In this document: piece by piece, positions 1 to 6,418 of the stretch
Layout of the letters: each line of letters starts with the position of its first letter
Position numbering within the stretch: the first letter of the stretch is position 1
Assembly: GCA_012961755.1 (NCBI GenBank)
Contig: DTYS01000247.1
Coordinates: forward strand, 1 to 8,657
Source of the DNA: Candidatus Latescibacterota bacterium
GTDB taxonomy: Bacteria; Latescibacterota; 4484-107; B68-G9
Reading direction: 5' to 3'
DNA length: 8,657 bases
Made by a program: the position numbers and the translations under genes
The notes under the pieces: generated by a model
The model's database searches: none
The model's input: the letters and a program-made list of their open reading frames with translations, nothing else
Told to the model about the DNA's origin: nothing

Positions 1-34
1 ACTAAAGCACCTTCTGATTGACATATCACTCCTT

Positions 35-88
35 TATGGACACACCTCACGAATATACCTATCACCTCAGGAGACGTGAGGGTCCATA
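35..88. repeat. Interrupted inverted repeat, potential 14-bp stem
   Basis: TATGGAC (35-41) is the exact reverse complement of GTCCATA (82-88), and CCTCACG (45-51) is the exact reverse complement of CGTGAGG (75-81). Folded together they give 7 bp, a 3-nt bulge (42-44), 7 bp and a 23-nt loop that could pair a little further (CCT 58-60 with AGG 69-71). No T-run follows, so a terminator is unlikely. Function unknown; it could be a structured RNA element or a palindromic protein-binding site. The pairing is seen directly and any role is inference. Confidence 0.5.
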
Positions 89-144
89 TGGTGTACGGAG
101 GGAGGTTCGAGTTGTCCGTCCGTGGGGCAGGAGCTCTGAAGGTT

Positions 145-171
145 GTATGGTAGATGTTAAGTGGACCATAC
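145..171. repeat. Perfect 7-bp inverted repeat (GTATGGT/ACCATAC)
   Basis: GTATGGT (145-151) and ACCATAC (165-171) are exact reverse complements separated by 13 nt. The repeat ends about 30 bp upstream of the -35 box of the candidate promoter at 200-227, so an operator role is conceivable. Its arms share the TATGG/CCATA core with the inverted repeat at 35-88, and TATGGT also occurs at 87-92, so alternative pairings exist. No known regulator motif is recognised. Confidence 0.35.
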
Positions 172-199
172 CGACGTCACCGGGCTTCCGTATTAGGGC

Positions 200-227
200 T
201 TGACATTTCGGGAAAAGTTCTTAAATT
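200..227 (+). promoter_or_regulatory. Candidate sigma70-type promoter for the permease gene
   Basis: A perfect -35 hexamer TTGACA (200-205) is followed after 16 nt by TAAATT (222-227), which matches 4 of 6 bases of TATAAT. Transcription would begin near 234, giving a leader of about 60 nt before the ATG at 294 and placing the ribosome binding site inside the transcript. This start point would leave the earlier in-frame ATG at 240 only about 6 nt of leader, which supports the choice of 294. The call rests on sequence match alone. Confidence 0.55.
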
Positions 228-277
228 TGGGACAAATCCATGGTAAGAGCTTTGCCGTTCCGACGGCATGAACTCTC

Positions 278-285
278 TAAGGAGG
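278..285 (+). promoter_or_regulatory. Strong Shine-Dalgarno site deciding the start at 294
   Basis: TAAGGAGG lies 8 nt before the ATG at 294, an ideal spacing. The upstream in-frame ATG at 240 has no comparable site. Starting at 294 also gives a clean signal peptide, whereas starting at 240 would put a charged 18-residue extension in front of it. Confidence 0.85.
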
Positions 286-293
286 CGAGGAAG

Positions 294-3200
294 ATGTTGA
301 GGAGACTGCTCGTCCTGTTGCTTGTCCTTTCGGCTTGGACAGGCTCTGCCAAGGCGATGTACTCGGAGTGGGCCGAGGAGATAAGAGAGGCGAGGTTGAA
401 GAACACGGTCGAGGTGCTTTCGAGCGTCGGTTCCAGGGTGGTAGGGTACCCGGGGCATGAGGAGGCCGCAAGGTATATACTTAAGAAGTTTAAAGAGATA
501 GGTCTCCAAGGTGTCCGCACCGAGGAGTTCGAGGTCACGGTCCCCGTAGACCGCGGAGCTTCCCTGGAGATATTGGACGAAGGGAGGAGTATAAAGCTCT
601 ACGGACTCTGGCCCAACCTCGTGAGGACCCCCACGCTGCCGGTGGAGGGGATTAGGGCGAAGTTGGTCTACGGGAGGAGCGGGGAGTTCAGGGACCTCAA
701 CGGCAAGAATCTGGAGGGGAAGGTAGTATTGCTAGACTTCAACACGAGGGACAGGTGGATAAACGTGGCGATGCTCGGGGCCAGGGCCGTGATATTTATA
801 GAACCGGACTCCACCATCTATGCCGAGGCCGAGGACAAGTTCCTCTCGGTCCCCCTGAGCACCCCGAGGTTCTGGACCTCCAAGGAGGATGCCTCCCACA
901 TCCTCAGGAGGCTGGAGGAGGGGGAGCTGAAGGTGAGGGTGTGGTCCCGGATGACCTGGGAGAAGGTTCCGGCCTACAACGTATTGGGTTGGATACCCGG
1001 GACCGACCCGGTCCTCAAGGACGAAGTAATAGTCCTCGAGGCATACTACGATGCGATGCCGGTCGTACCTGCCCTGGCACCCGGCGCTGAGATGGCGTCG
1101 GGGATAGCTGCGTTGCTCGAGCTTGCGAGGTTCTTCAGGAACCATCCTCCTGCCAGGACCCTGCTCTTCCTGGCCACCACGGCCCACCATATGGAACTTA
1201 GGGGGGTGGACGACTTCCTACAGAGGCACGACAGGAAGGTGAGCCCCTTTATCAGGAGGATGACTGAATCCTTCAACCAGTACGACGAGAAGACCGGCAA
1301 GGAGAAGGAGGAGCCAGGTCCGACCATAAAGCTCTTCGTCGGACTGGACCTGTCCACCAAGACCGACGAGCTGGGGGTCTGGAACAGCAGCACGAGTTTC
1401 TACTACAAGCGTTACTTCGCACCCTTCGGGAAGAAGTTCATAGAGATATCGAGGAAGGTGTGCCAGGAGCTCGGGAGGGACCCTTCCACGGCCCTAGTAA
1501 ACGGCATAAGCCCCGAAGGAGGAAGGAGTTGGGAGACCTACGTTCCTGGCGAGATCTCCGTGGACAGCGAGCTTGCCCTGGCCGTCGGGACCCCGGCCCT
1601 ATCCTTCGTCACCGTGAACGACGCGAGGTTCGTGGTCGACACACCCCTCGATACCCCCGACAAGGTTGACTTCTCTAACCTCGCACGCCAGACTAAGCTC
1701 TTGGCGTGCATCTTCAAGGAAGCGTTCGATGACCCCGAGCTTTTCCCCGACTTTAGGATGCGCCTGAAGGACGAGCTCATGACCCTGCACGGCAGCGTCA
1801 TGGTGTACCCCAGGAGGGGCTTCGTCCCGGACAGGCCAAGGAAGGACGCGGTGGCCGTACTGCTTACTGGAAGGAGGAAGTCCTACAAGGGTGTGAGGGG
1901 GAACTTCTACGAACTCGTGGACGACGAGGGGAGGTTCACGATAACGAGGATAAGGGTAAGGAACGTAGAGCTCCACGCCTTCTACATGGACCCACTCACG
2001 GGCGACATAACCTACGCGCCCGATAGGGGTGTCCAGGGGGACAAGGCGTACCCCATAAAGTTCACCATGGACTGGAGGGACAAGAGGTGGATGATCGTCG
2101 TGTTCCCGTGCATAGCCACGGACTTCTACGATGTTGTGGACCCGAGGTACCTGAGCTACCTCTCACAGGTTACGGTCTTCGACGAGGCTGACAGCGAGCC
2201 CGAGGAGTTCGGGTACTTCATATCCCAACCCGTAGCCCAGACCATGGGGCACACCGAGGTGAGGCCTGTGGGGGTGGTGTTCACACGTCCTGGCACGAGG
2301 GTCAAGCTCGGGCTGGGGGCGGGACTGCTGGGCTTCAGGCTGCTGCTTTTGAACTCCTTGAGCGCGAGGGACCCGGAGGTGGCCAAGGGCGAAGGGTACC
2401 TCACCGATAAGCCCGGGTCGTTCGCTTACACCTCCTTCCTGGCTGCGAAGGACATGTGGAACCTGGACGAGGCGAGGATAAACCAGCTCAAAAGGTATGC
2501 TATAGAGAACAATCGCCTCAACCGCCTGCACAGGAGGGCCAAGAGGGAGCTCGACCTGGCCGAGAAGGCCATGAGGGAGAGGAGGTGGGATGACTTCATA
2601 AAGCACACCAGGGCGGCCCTGGGGATAGAGTCCAGGGCTTATCCGGACGTGAAGTCCACGCAGAACGATGTTATAAGGGGGATAATATTCTTCATGGCCC
2701 TGGTGCTTCCGGCCGCGTACTTCGGGGAGAGGCTCATCTTCGCCTTCCCGGACATAAGGAAACAAATAGCAGGTTTTGCCGCTATATTCGCCGTCATATG
2801 GGTTCTCCTCTGGCTCGTGCACCCCGCGTTCCAGCTCTCCAACCCGTTCGTGGTGCTGTTGGCGTTCGTGATATTGGCGTTGGCCGGGCTCGTCATGGCG
2901 ATAATTACCTCAAAGTTCAGCCAACAGATGAGGAAGAGGCAGACCGAGACAGCCCTCGTGCACGAGACCGATGTGGGCAGGGTCAGTGCATCCTACACTG
3001 CCTTCACCTTAGGCATCTCGAACATGAGGAGGAGGAAGACCCGCACCGCCCTTACGTTCGTTACTCTTCTCTTGCTCACCTTCACGGTGCTCTCCTTCAC
3101 GTCCATAAAGACCACCCTCAAGTTCACGAGGATTTCGAGGGACAACGTAGGGCTCTACGAAGGTGCCCTCATAAGGAACCGTTCCTGGAGCCCCTTGGAG

Positions 3201-4772
3201 GAGTCGGCCTACGATTATACCCTTTCTTCCTTCGAGGACATAGCCACGGTCGCCCCGAGGAACTGGTACATATCCCGCCAGAAGGCTTACATAGAGGTGG
3301 CCAGCGGGAGGAAGGTGGCCAACGCATTGGGCGTCTTAGGCATGACTCCTCAGGAGGACGATGTCACCGGAATAGCCGAGAGGTGCCTGGTGGCGGGAAG
3401 GTGGTTCAAGGAGGGGGAGGCCATGGCCGCCGTGCTTCCGGTGGAGATGATGGACCTTCTGGATATAGACCTCTCGGAGGTAGGTAGGGCGAAGGTGAGG
3501 CTCTTCGGCAAGTGGTTCACGGTGATAGGAGCACTGGATTCGAAGAAGATGAAGATTTTGAAGGACTTAGATGATGAACTTCTGACCCCGGCGGACTTCC
3601 AGCTCACCGGAGGCCAGGCGGTCCAGGAGATGGCGGAGGAGGAGAGGAGGGCGAAGGAGGGGATGGAGACCCCCAAGCTCGTGATAAAGCCCTTCGTCCA
3701 CTTGGAACCTGCGAACGTGATAATAATACCTTACGAGACCCTGAGGGGTGCGGGGGGGACCCTGGCGTCGATAGCCGTGCGCTTCGGGGAGGGGGTGGAC
3801 GTGAGGAAGGAGATAGAGGACTTCGTATCCAGGCTCGCTGTAACCCTCTTTGCGGGTATAAGGGAGAAGGGGGAGGACTTCATAAGGGTATATGTTTACA
3901 GTTCGATGGGGGCCACCTCGCTTTCGGGACTAGGCAACCTCTTCGTGCCGATATTGATAGCTGCGTTGATAGTTTTGAACACGATGATGGGTTCGGTCTA
4001 CGAGAGGACGAGGGAGATAGGGATATACTCTTCGGTGGGATTGGCCCCCGTGCACATAGCCTTCCTTTTCTTGGCCGAATCGGCGGTGTACGCTGTGCTG
4101 GGAACGGTGGCGGGGTACCTGGTGGGACAGATAACCGCTAAGGTGCTCTTCTCCCTGAACCTCCTCAAGGGCTTCACCCTGAACTATTCCTCGCTCTCGG
4201 CGGTGATGTCGGCCGCTCTGGTCATGGCGGTGGTACTCCTCTCCACGGTATATCCCGCCAGGAAGGCCTCCCAGATGGCGGTGCCGGACGTCACGAGGAG
4301 GTGGAAGCTTCCCGAGCCGGAGGGGGACCATTGGTTCTTCGAATTCCCGTTCACGGTGGGGGGGGAGGAAGTGTTCGGCCTGTACGTCTTTCTGGTGCAC
4401 TTCTTCGACGCCTACAGCGAGGAGTCCATAGGGATGTTCTACACCGACGGGGCGAAGTTGAAGGCCTTCCCTACGGATAAGGGCGAGGGTTACCTCATAG
4501 ATGTGAACGTCTGGCTCGCACCGTTCGACCTGGGGGTCAGCCAGAGGGTCCAGTTCAGGGCAGTGCCTACGGGGGACCACAATATCTACAGGATAGAGGT
4601 AAGGATAGACCGCCTCAGCGGGGAGCACGCCTCTTGGAAGAGGGTGAACCAGAGGTTCATGAACGTGATACGCAAGCAGTTCCTGATATGGCGTACGGTC
4701 ACTCCGGAGGCCAAGGAGGAGTACCGCAAGGAGGGGAAGAGGATGTTGGACGAACAGAGGCAGGTGGCGTGA
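294..4772 (+). CDS. Exported degenerate M28 peptidase domain fused to FtsX-like permease
   Basis: The protein has 1492 residues from ATG 294. Residues 1-21 form a signal peptide ending in SAKA. Residues ~25-475 resemble M28 metallopeptidases, with a PA-like insert at ~123-185. The M28 landmarks survive as YYD (251-253), GAEMASG (264-270), AHHMEL (297-302), GLDL (~350-353) and DTPLDTPDKVD (449-459). At the expected zinc and catalytic positions His is Tyr, Asp is Glu, Glu-Glu is His-His and the last His is Asp, so normal aminopeptidase activity is doubtful. A beta-rich region (~515-625) and a charged helical stretch (~717-787) follow. Three membrane segments (~793-812, 823-842, 852-871) precede an FtsX/MacB-type module: membrane segments near 918-936, 1216-1232, 1254-1281 and 1300-1320, an extracytoplasmic loop of about 280 residues, and the signature ERTREIG (1237-1243). 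Residues ~1337-1492 are soluble, predicted cytoplasmic. FtsX/MacB permeases normally pair with an ABC ATPase, but none is encoded in this window. The gene appears monocistronic. Substrate and role are unknown; envelope transport or mechanotransmission is inference. Confidence 0.8.
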   Translation: MLRRLLVLLLVLSAWTGSAKAMYSEWAEEIREARLKNTVEVLSSVGSRVVGYPGHEEAARYILKKFKEIGLQGVRTEEFEVTVPVDRGASLEILDEGRSIKLYGLWPNLVRTPTLPVEGIRAKLVYGRSGEFRDLNGKNLEGKVVLLDFNTRDRWINVAMLGARAVIFIEPDSTIYAEAEDKFLSVPLSTPRFWTSKEDASHILRRLEEGELKVRVWSRMTWEKVPAYNVLGWIPGTDPVLKDEVIVLEAYYDAMPVVPALAPGAEMASGIAALLELARFFRNHPPARTLLFLATTAHHMELRGVDDFLQRHDRKVSPFIRRMTESFNQYDEKTGKEKEEPGPTIKLFVGLDLSTKTDELGVWNSSTSFYYKRYFAPFGKKFIEISRKVCQELGRDPSTALVNGISPEGGRSWETYVPGEISVDSELALAVGTPALSFVTVNDARFVVDTPLDTPDKVDFSNLARQTKLLACIFKEAFDDPELFPDFRMRLKDELMTLHGSVMVYPRRGFVPDRPRKDAVAVLLTGRRKSYKGVRGNFYELVDDEGRFTITRIRVRNVELHAFYMDPLTGDITYAPDRGVQGDKAYPIKFTMDWRDKRWMIVVFPCIATDFYDVVDPRYLSYLSQVTVFDEADSEPEEFGYFISQPVAQTMGHTEVRPVGVVFTRPGTRVKLGLGAGLLGFRLLLLNSLSARDPEVAKGEGYLTDKPGSFAYTSFLAAKDMWNLDEARINQLKRYAIENNRLNRLHRRAKRELDLAEKAMRERRWDDFIKHTRAALGIESRAYPDVKSTQNDVIRGIIFFMALVLPAAYFGERLIFAFPDIRKQIAGFAAIFAVIWVLLWLVHPAFQLSNPFVVLLAFVILALAGLVMAIITSKFSQQMRKRQTETALVHETDVGRVSASYTAFTLGISNMRRRKTRTALTFVTLLLLTFTVLSFTSIKTTLKFTRISRDNVGLYEGALIRNRSWSPLEESAYDYTLSSFEDIATVAPRNWYISRQKAYIEVASGRKVANALGVLGMTPQEDDVTGIAERCLVAGRWFKEGEAMAAVLPVEMMDLLDIDLSEVGRAKVRLFGKWFTVIGALDSKKMKILKDLDDELLTPADFQLTGGQAVQEMAEEERRAKEGMETPKLVIKPFVHLEPANVIIIPYETLRGAGGTLASIAVRFGEGVDVRKEIEDFVSRLAVTLFAGIREKGEDFIRVYVYSSMGATSLSGLGNLFVPILIAALIVLNTMMGSVYERTREIGIYSSVGLAPVHIAFLFLAESAVYAVLGTVAGYLVGQITAKVLFSLNLLKGFTLNYSSLSAVMSAALVMAVVLLSTVYPARKASQMAVPDVTRRWKLPEPEGDHWFFEFPFTVGGEEVFGLYVFLVHFFDAYSEESIGMFYTDGAKLKAFPTDKGEGYLIDVNVWLAPFDLGVSQRVQFRAVPTGDHNIYRIEVRIDRLSGEHASWKRVNQRFMNVIRKQFLIWRTVTPEAKEEYRKEGKRMLDEQRQVA

Positions 4773-4773
4773 T

Positions 4774-4791
4774 GTCCGTCCGGTCCGTCCG
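4774..4791. repeat. Two tandem copies of GTCCGTCCG
   Basis: GTCCGTCCG occurs at 4774-4782 and again directly at 4783-4791, immediately after the stop codon of the permease gene. The same 9-mer also occurs once at 114-122, upstream of that gene. No function is apparent. The copies are too short to call a recombination or attachment site. Confidence 0.5.
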
Positions 4792-4800
4792 AACCTGAAC

Positions 4801-4828
4801 GGCCCCTTAAGACTATAAGGGGCCTTTT
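4801..4828 (+). terminator. Rho-independent terminator after the permease gene
   Basis: GGCCCCTTA (4801-4809) pairs perfectly with TAAGGGGCC (4816-4824): a 9-bp stem with a 6-nt loop, directly followed by TTTT (4825-4828). It lies 28 nt after the stop codon at 4770-4772, so it ends the permease transcript and makes the trmJ-to-obg block a separate unit. I found no convincing promoter between 4829 and 4935, although that block needs one there. Confidence 0.9.
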
Positions 4829-4935
4829 ACTTGTGGACGGGGACAGCGAGGACTACGGGACCCCACGCTATTAAGGCTGGTGGAGCTCCCTGGTACGCGG
4901 GTTCCCTCATCGCCTTCGACGGATATTTCGCCTTT

Positions 4936-5874
4936 ATGAACCCCTGGGATAACATATGGGTGGTGCTCGTGGAACCGAGGCACCCCGGTAACATAGGGGC
5001 CGTGGCCAGGGCCATGAAGAACGTGGGCCTGTCGCGCCTTGCCCTGGTAAGGCCCGTTCCCTTCCACACCTCCGAGGCGTACGCCATGGCCCACATGTCC
5101 GAGGAGATATTGGAAGAAGCTTCGATCTACGATTCCTTGGAGGAGGCCCTCGAGGGGAAGGCCCTCGTGGTGGGCACGACGGCCAGGAGGGGGAAGAGGA
5201 GGGGACCCTTCCTTGCAGTGGACGACGCCGTGGAGGAAATTTTAAGGACCGCCCGAAGCAACCGGGTGGCCCTGCTCTTCGGCAGGGAGGAGAGGGGGCT
5301 CAAGAACGAAGAGCTGAAGTACTGCCAGTTCCTGGTCACGCTCCCCATGGCCTACTCCCAGCCCTCCCTGAACCTCGCCCAGGCCGTACTGCTCTTAGGG
5401 TACGAGATATTCCGTGCCCGTAAGCCTCCGAGGGAGGTGTACCCTGAGCTTGCGTCCTTCGAAGAGCTTGAGAGGATGTACTCCAAGATAGAGGATGCTC
5501 TGACCTGCATAGGCTTCATCCATAGGAACTCCCCGAAGACCTTTATGAGGGCCGTGAGGAGGGTCTTAGGGAGGGCGAAGCTGGAGCGGAGGGATGTGTA
5601 CGTGATACTGAAGATCTGCGAGAGGATAGAGCAGTTCTCCCGGGAGGTGCTTGACTTTCGGAACCTTCGAAGTTATTTTGAAGGCGCGGCGGGCAACGAA
5701 AGGAGGGGATATGAGAAGGGGATTGCTCCTTCTGTTGAGCTTGGGATGTGCCGCACCAGCGACTCGCACCCCCCAGGAACAGGAGCAGTTCCTGAAGCTC
5801 TGGCAGGAGGTGGAGGAGCTGAAGGCCCGAAGGGAGAAGGACCCGGTAGCGATACAGAGGATAGCCGAGCTTAA
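4936..5874 (+). CDS. trmJ: TrmJ-type tRNA/rRNA 2'-O-methyltransferase (SPOUT)
   Basis: SPOUT-superfamily, TrmH-like methyltransferase that would transfer a methyl group from S-adenosylmethionine to a ribose 2'-OH. TrmJ of E. coli acts at position 32 of the tRNA anticodon loop. The three family motifs are clear: motif 1 with VEPRHPGNIGAVARAMKNVG (residues 13-32), motif 2 with LLFGREERGL (113-122) and motif 3 with LPMAYSQPSLNLAQAV (136-151). ATG 4936 places motif 1 near the N-terminus as in the family. The only earlier in-frame start, TTG 4831, lies in the terminator tail. No good Shine-Dalgarno site precedes 4936, unlike the other genes here. The recognisable protein ends near residue 240, matching the usual length of about 250. 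The last ~70 residues are Gly/Pro/Ser-rich and come from reading 164 nt into the next gene in another frame, so they may be a real appendage or the result of an indel near the 3' end. The substrate (position 32 of tRNA or another site) is inferred from TrmJ-like length and motifs. Confidence 0.85.
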   Translation: MNPWDNIWVVLVEPRHPGNIGAVARAMKNVGLSRLALVRPVPFHTSEAYAMAHMSEEILEEASIYDSLEEALEGKALVVGTTARRGKRRGPFLAVDDAVEEILRTARSNRVALLFGREERGLKNEELKYCQFLVTLPMAYSQPSLNLAQAVLLLGYEIFRARKPPREVYPELASFEELERMYSKIEDALTCIGFIHRNSPKTFMRAVRRVLGRAKLERRDVYVILKICERIEQFSREVLDFRNLRSYFEGAAGNERRGYEKGIAPSVELGMCRTSDSHPPGTGAVPEALAGGGGAEGPKGEGPGSDTEDSRA

Positions 5875-6418
5875 GGCCGATTTGGACTCCCTTAGGGCAG
5901 GGCAGGAGGAGCTGAGGAAGCACCAGAGGGGTATAGAAAACAAAGTGGCGCTGTTGGAGGACCAGGTGGCGAGGTTCGAGGAGAGGATGAAGAAGTTCGT
6001 CGGAGGGTCCCCTACCACTAAGGAGGTGACCACCCGTCCCGGGGAATACGAGATCGAATCGGCCTACAAGGCCGCCCTGCAGGACTACAGGGACAGGGAG
6101 TACGGACAGGCCATAGGGGAGTTCTCCGAGATACTGATGGTGGCTCCGGAGAGCGAATGGGCGGATAACGCTCAGTACTGGATAGGGGAGTGTTACTACG
6201 GCCTGGGAAACTACGAACAGGCCTTGAAGGAGTTCAGGAAGGTACTTTCCTATCCCGAGAGCGAGAAGGATGACGATGCGAGCTTCAAAATAGCGCTCTG
6301 TTACATAAAGCTCGGGGACGATGAGATGGCCCGCGAGGCCCTCCGGAAGTTCCTGGAGGATTATCCTGAAAGCGAGTACGTACCAAGGGCCCTAAAGCTT
6401 CTGGAGGAGCTGAGATGA
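5711..6418 (+). CDS. cpoB: CpoB/YbgF-like TPR lipoprotein of the Tol-Pal system
   Basis: The protein has 235 residues. It starts with a short signal (MRRGLLLLLSLGC) whose Cys13 could be lipidated. A charged coiled-coil region follows at ~22-97, then a Thr/Pro linker, then three TPR units from ~118 to the end. The segments NAQYWIGECYYGLGNYEQAL and EKDDDASFKIALCYIKLG match the C-terminal TPR domain of CpoB (YbgF), where canonical proteins carry a YWLGE-type motif. In E. coli CpoB binds TolA in the periplasm and coordinates outer-membrane constriction with septal peptidoglycan synthesis. E. coli CpoB is a soluble periplasmic protein, so a lipid anchor would differ. ATG 5711 is chosen because AGGAGG (5701-5706) precedes it by 4 nt. 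A TTG at 5651 with GGGAGG just upstream is an alternative that adds 20 residues. tolA, tolB and pal are not in the window. The stop overlaps the next start by 4 nt. Confidence 0.8.
   Translation: MRRGLLLLLSLGCAAPATRTPQEQEQFLKLWQEVEELKARREKDPVAIQRIAELKADLDSLRAGQEELRKHQRGIENKVALLEDQVARFEERMKKFVGGSPTTKEVTTRPGEYEIESAYKAALQDYRDREYGQAIGEFSEILMVAPESEWADNAQYWIGECYYGLGNYEQALKEFRKVLSYPESEKDDDASFKIALCYIKLGDDEMAREALRKFLEDYPESEYVPRALKLLEELR

Larger units (their letters stand above)
1..199. other. Non-coding upstream region with two inverted repeats
   Basis: I see no convincing gene here. The short open frame at 18-203 has no ribosome binding site, no recognisable domain and a composition unlike its neighbours. 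The stretch is visibly more A+T-rich than the genes. It holds a long interrupted inverted repeat (35-88) and a second perfect 7-bp inverted repeat (145-171), both listed separately. Neither is followed by a T-tract, so neither looks like a simple intrinsic terminator. A TTGACA hexamer at 18-23 has no matching -10 box at normal spacing. The region could be the downstream flank of a gene outside the window, or a leader for a transcript starting further upstream. Confidence 0.6.

Noticed and set aside
18..203. Possible 61-residue gene upstream of the promoter
   Set aside because: No ribosome binding site, no domain, and it overlaps two inverted repeats and the -35 box.
240..293. N-terminal extension of the permease fusion from ATG 240
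   Set aside because: It would precede a clean signal peptide with 18 mostly charged residues, has no Shine-Dalgarno site and lies about 6 nt from the predicted transcription start.
2798..3487. 229-residue open frame on the plus strand in another frame
   Set aside because: It is inside the permease gene, where the main frame has clear membrane segments; its translation is His/Arg/Gly-rich without domains.
3930..4628. 232-residue open frame on the minus strand
   Set aside because: It is antisense to the conserved FtsX signature region, has no recognisable domain and a His/Arg/Tyr-rich composition typical of shadow frames.
4865..4920. tRNA-like words (GGTGGAGCTCC, GGGTTCCCTC)
   Set aside because: No acceptor stem, no proper T-loop GGTTCRANNCC and no anticodon arm could be assembled.
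4831..4935. N-terminal extension of trmJ from TTG 4831
   Set aside because: The TTG lies in the T-tract tail of the terminator, has no ribosome binding site, and the extension is absent from the family, where motif 1 is near the N-terminus.
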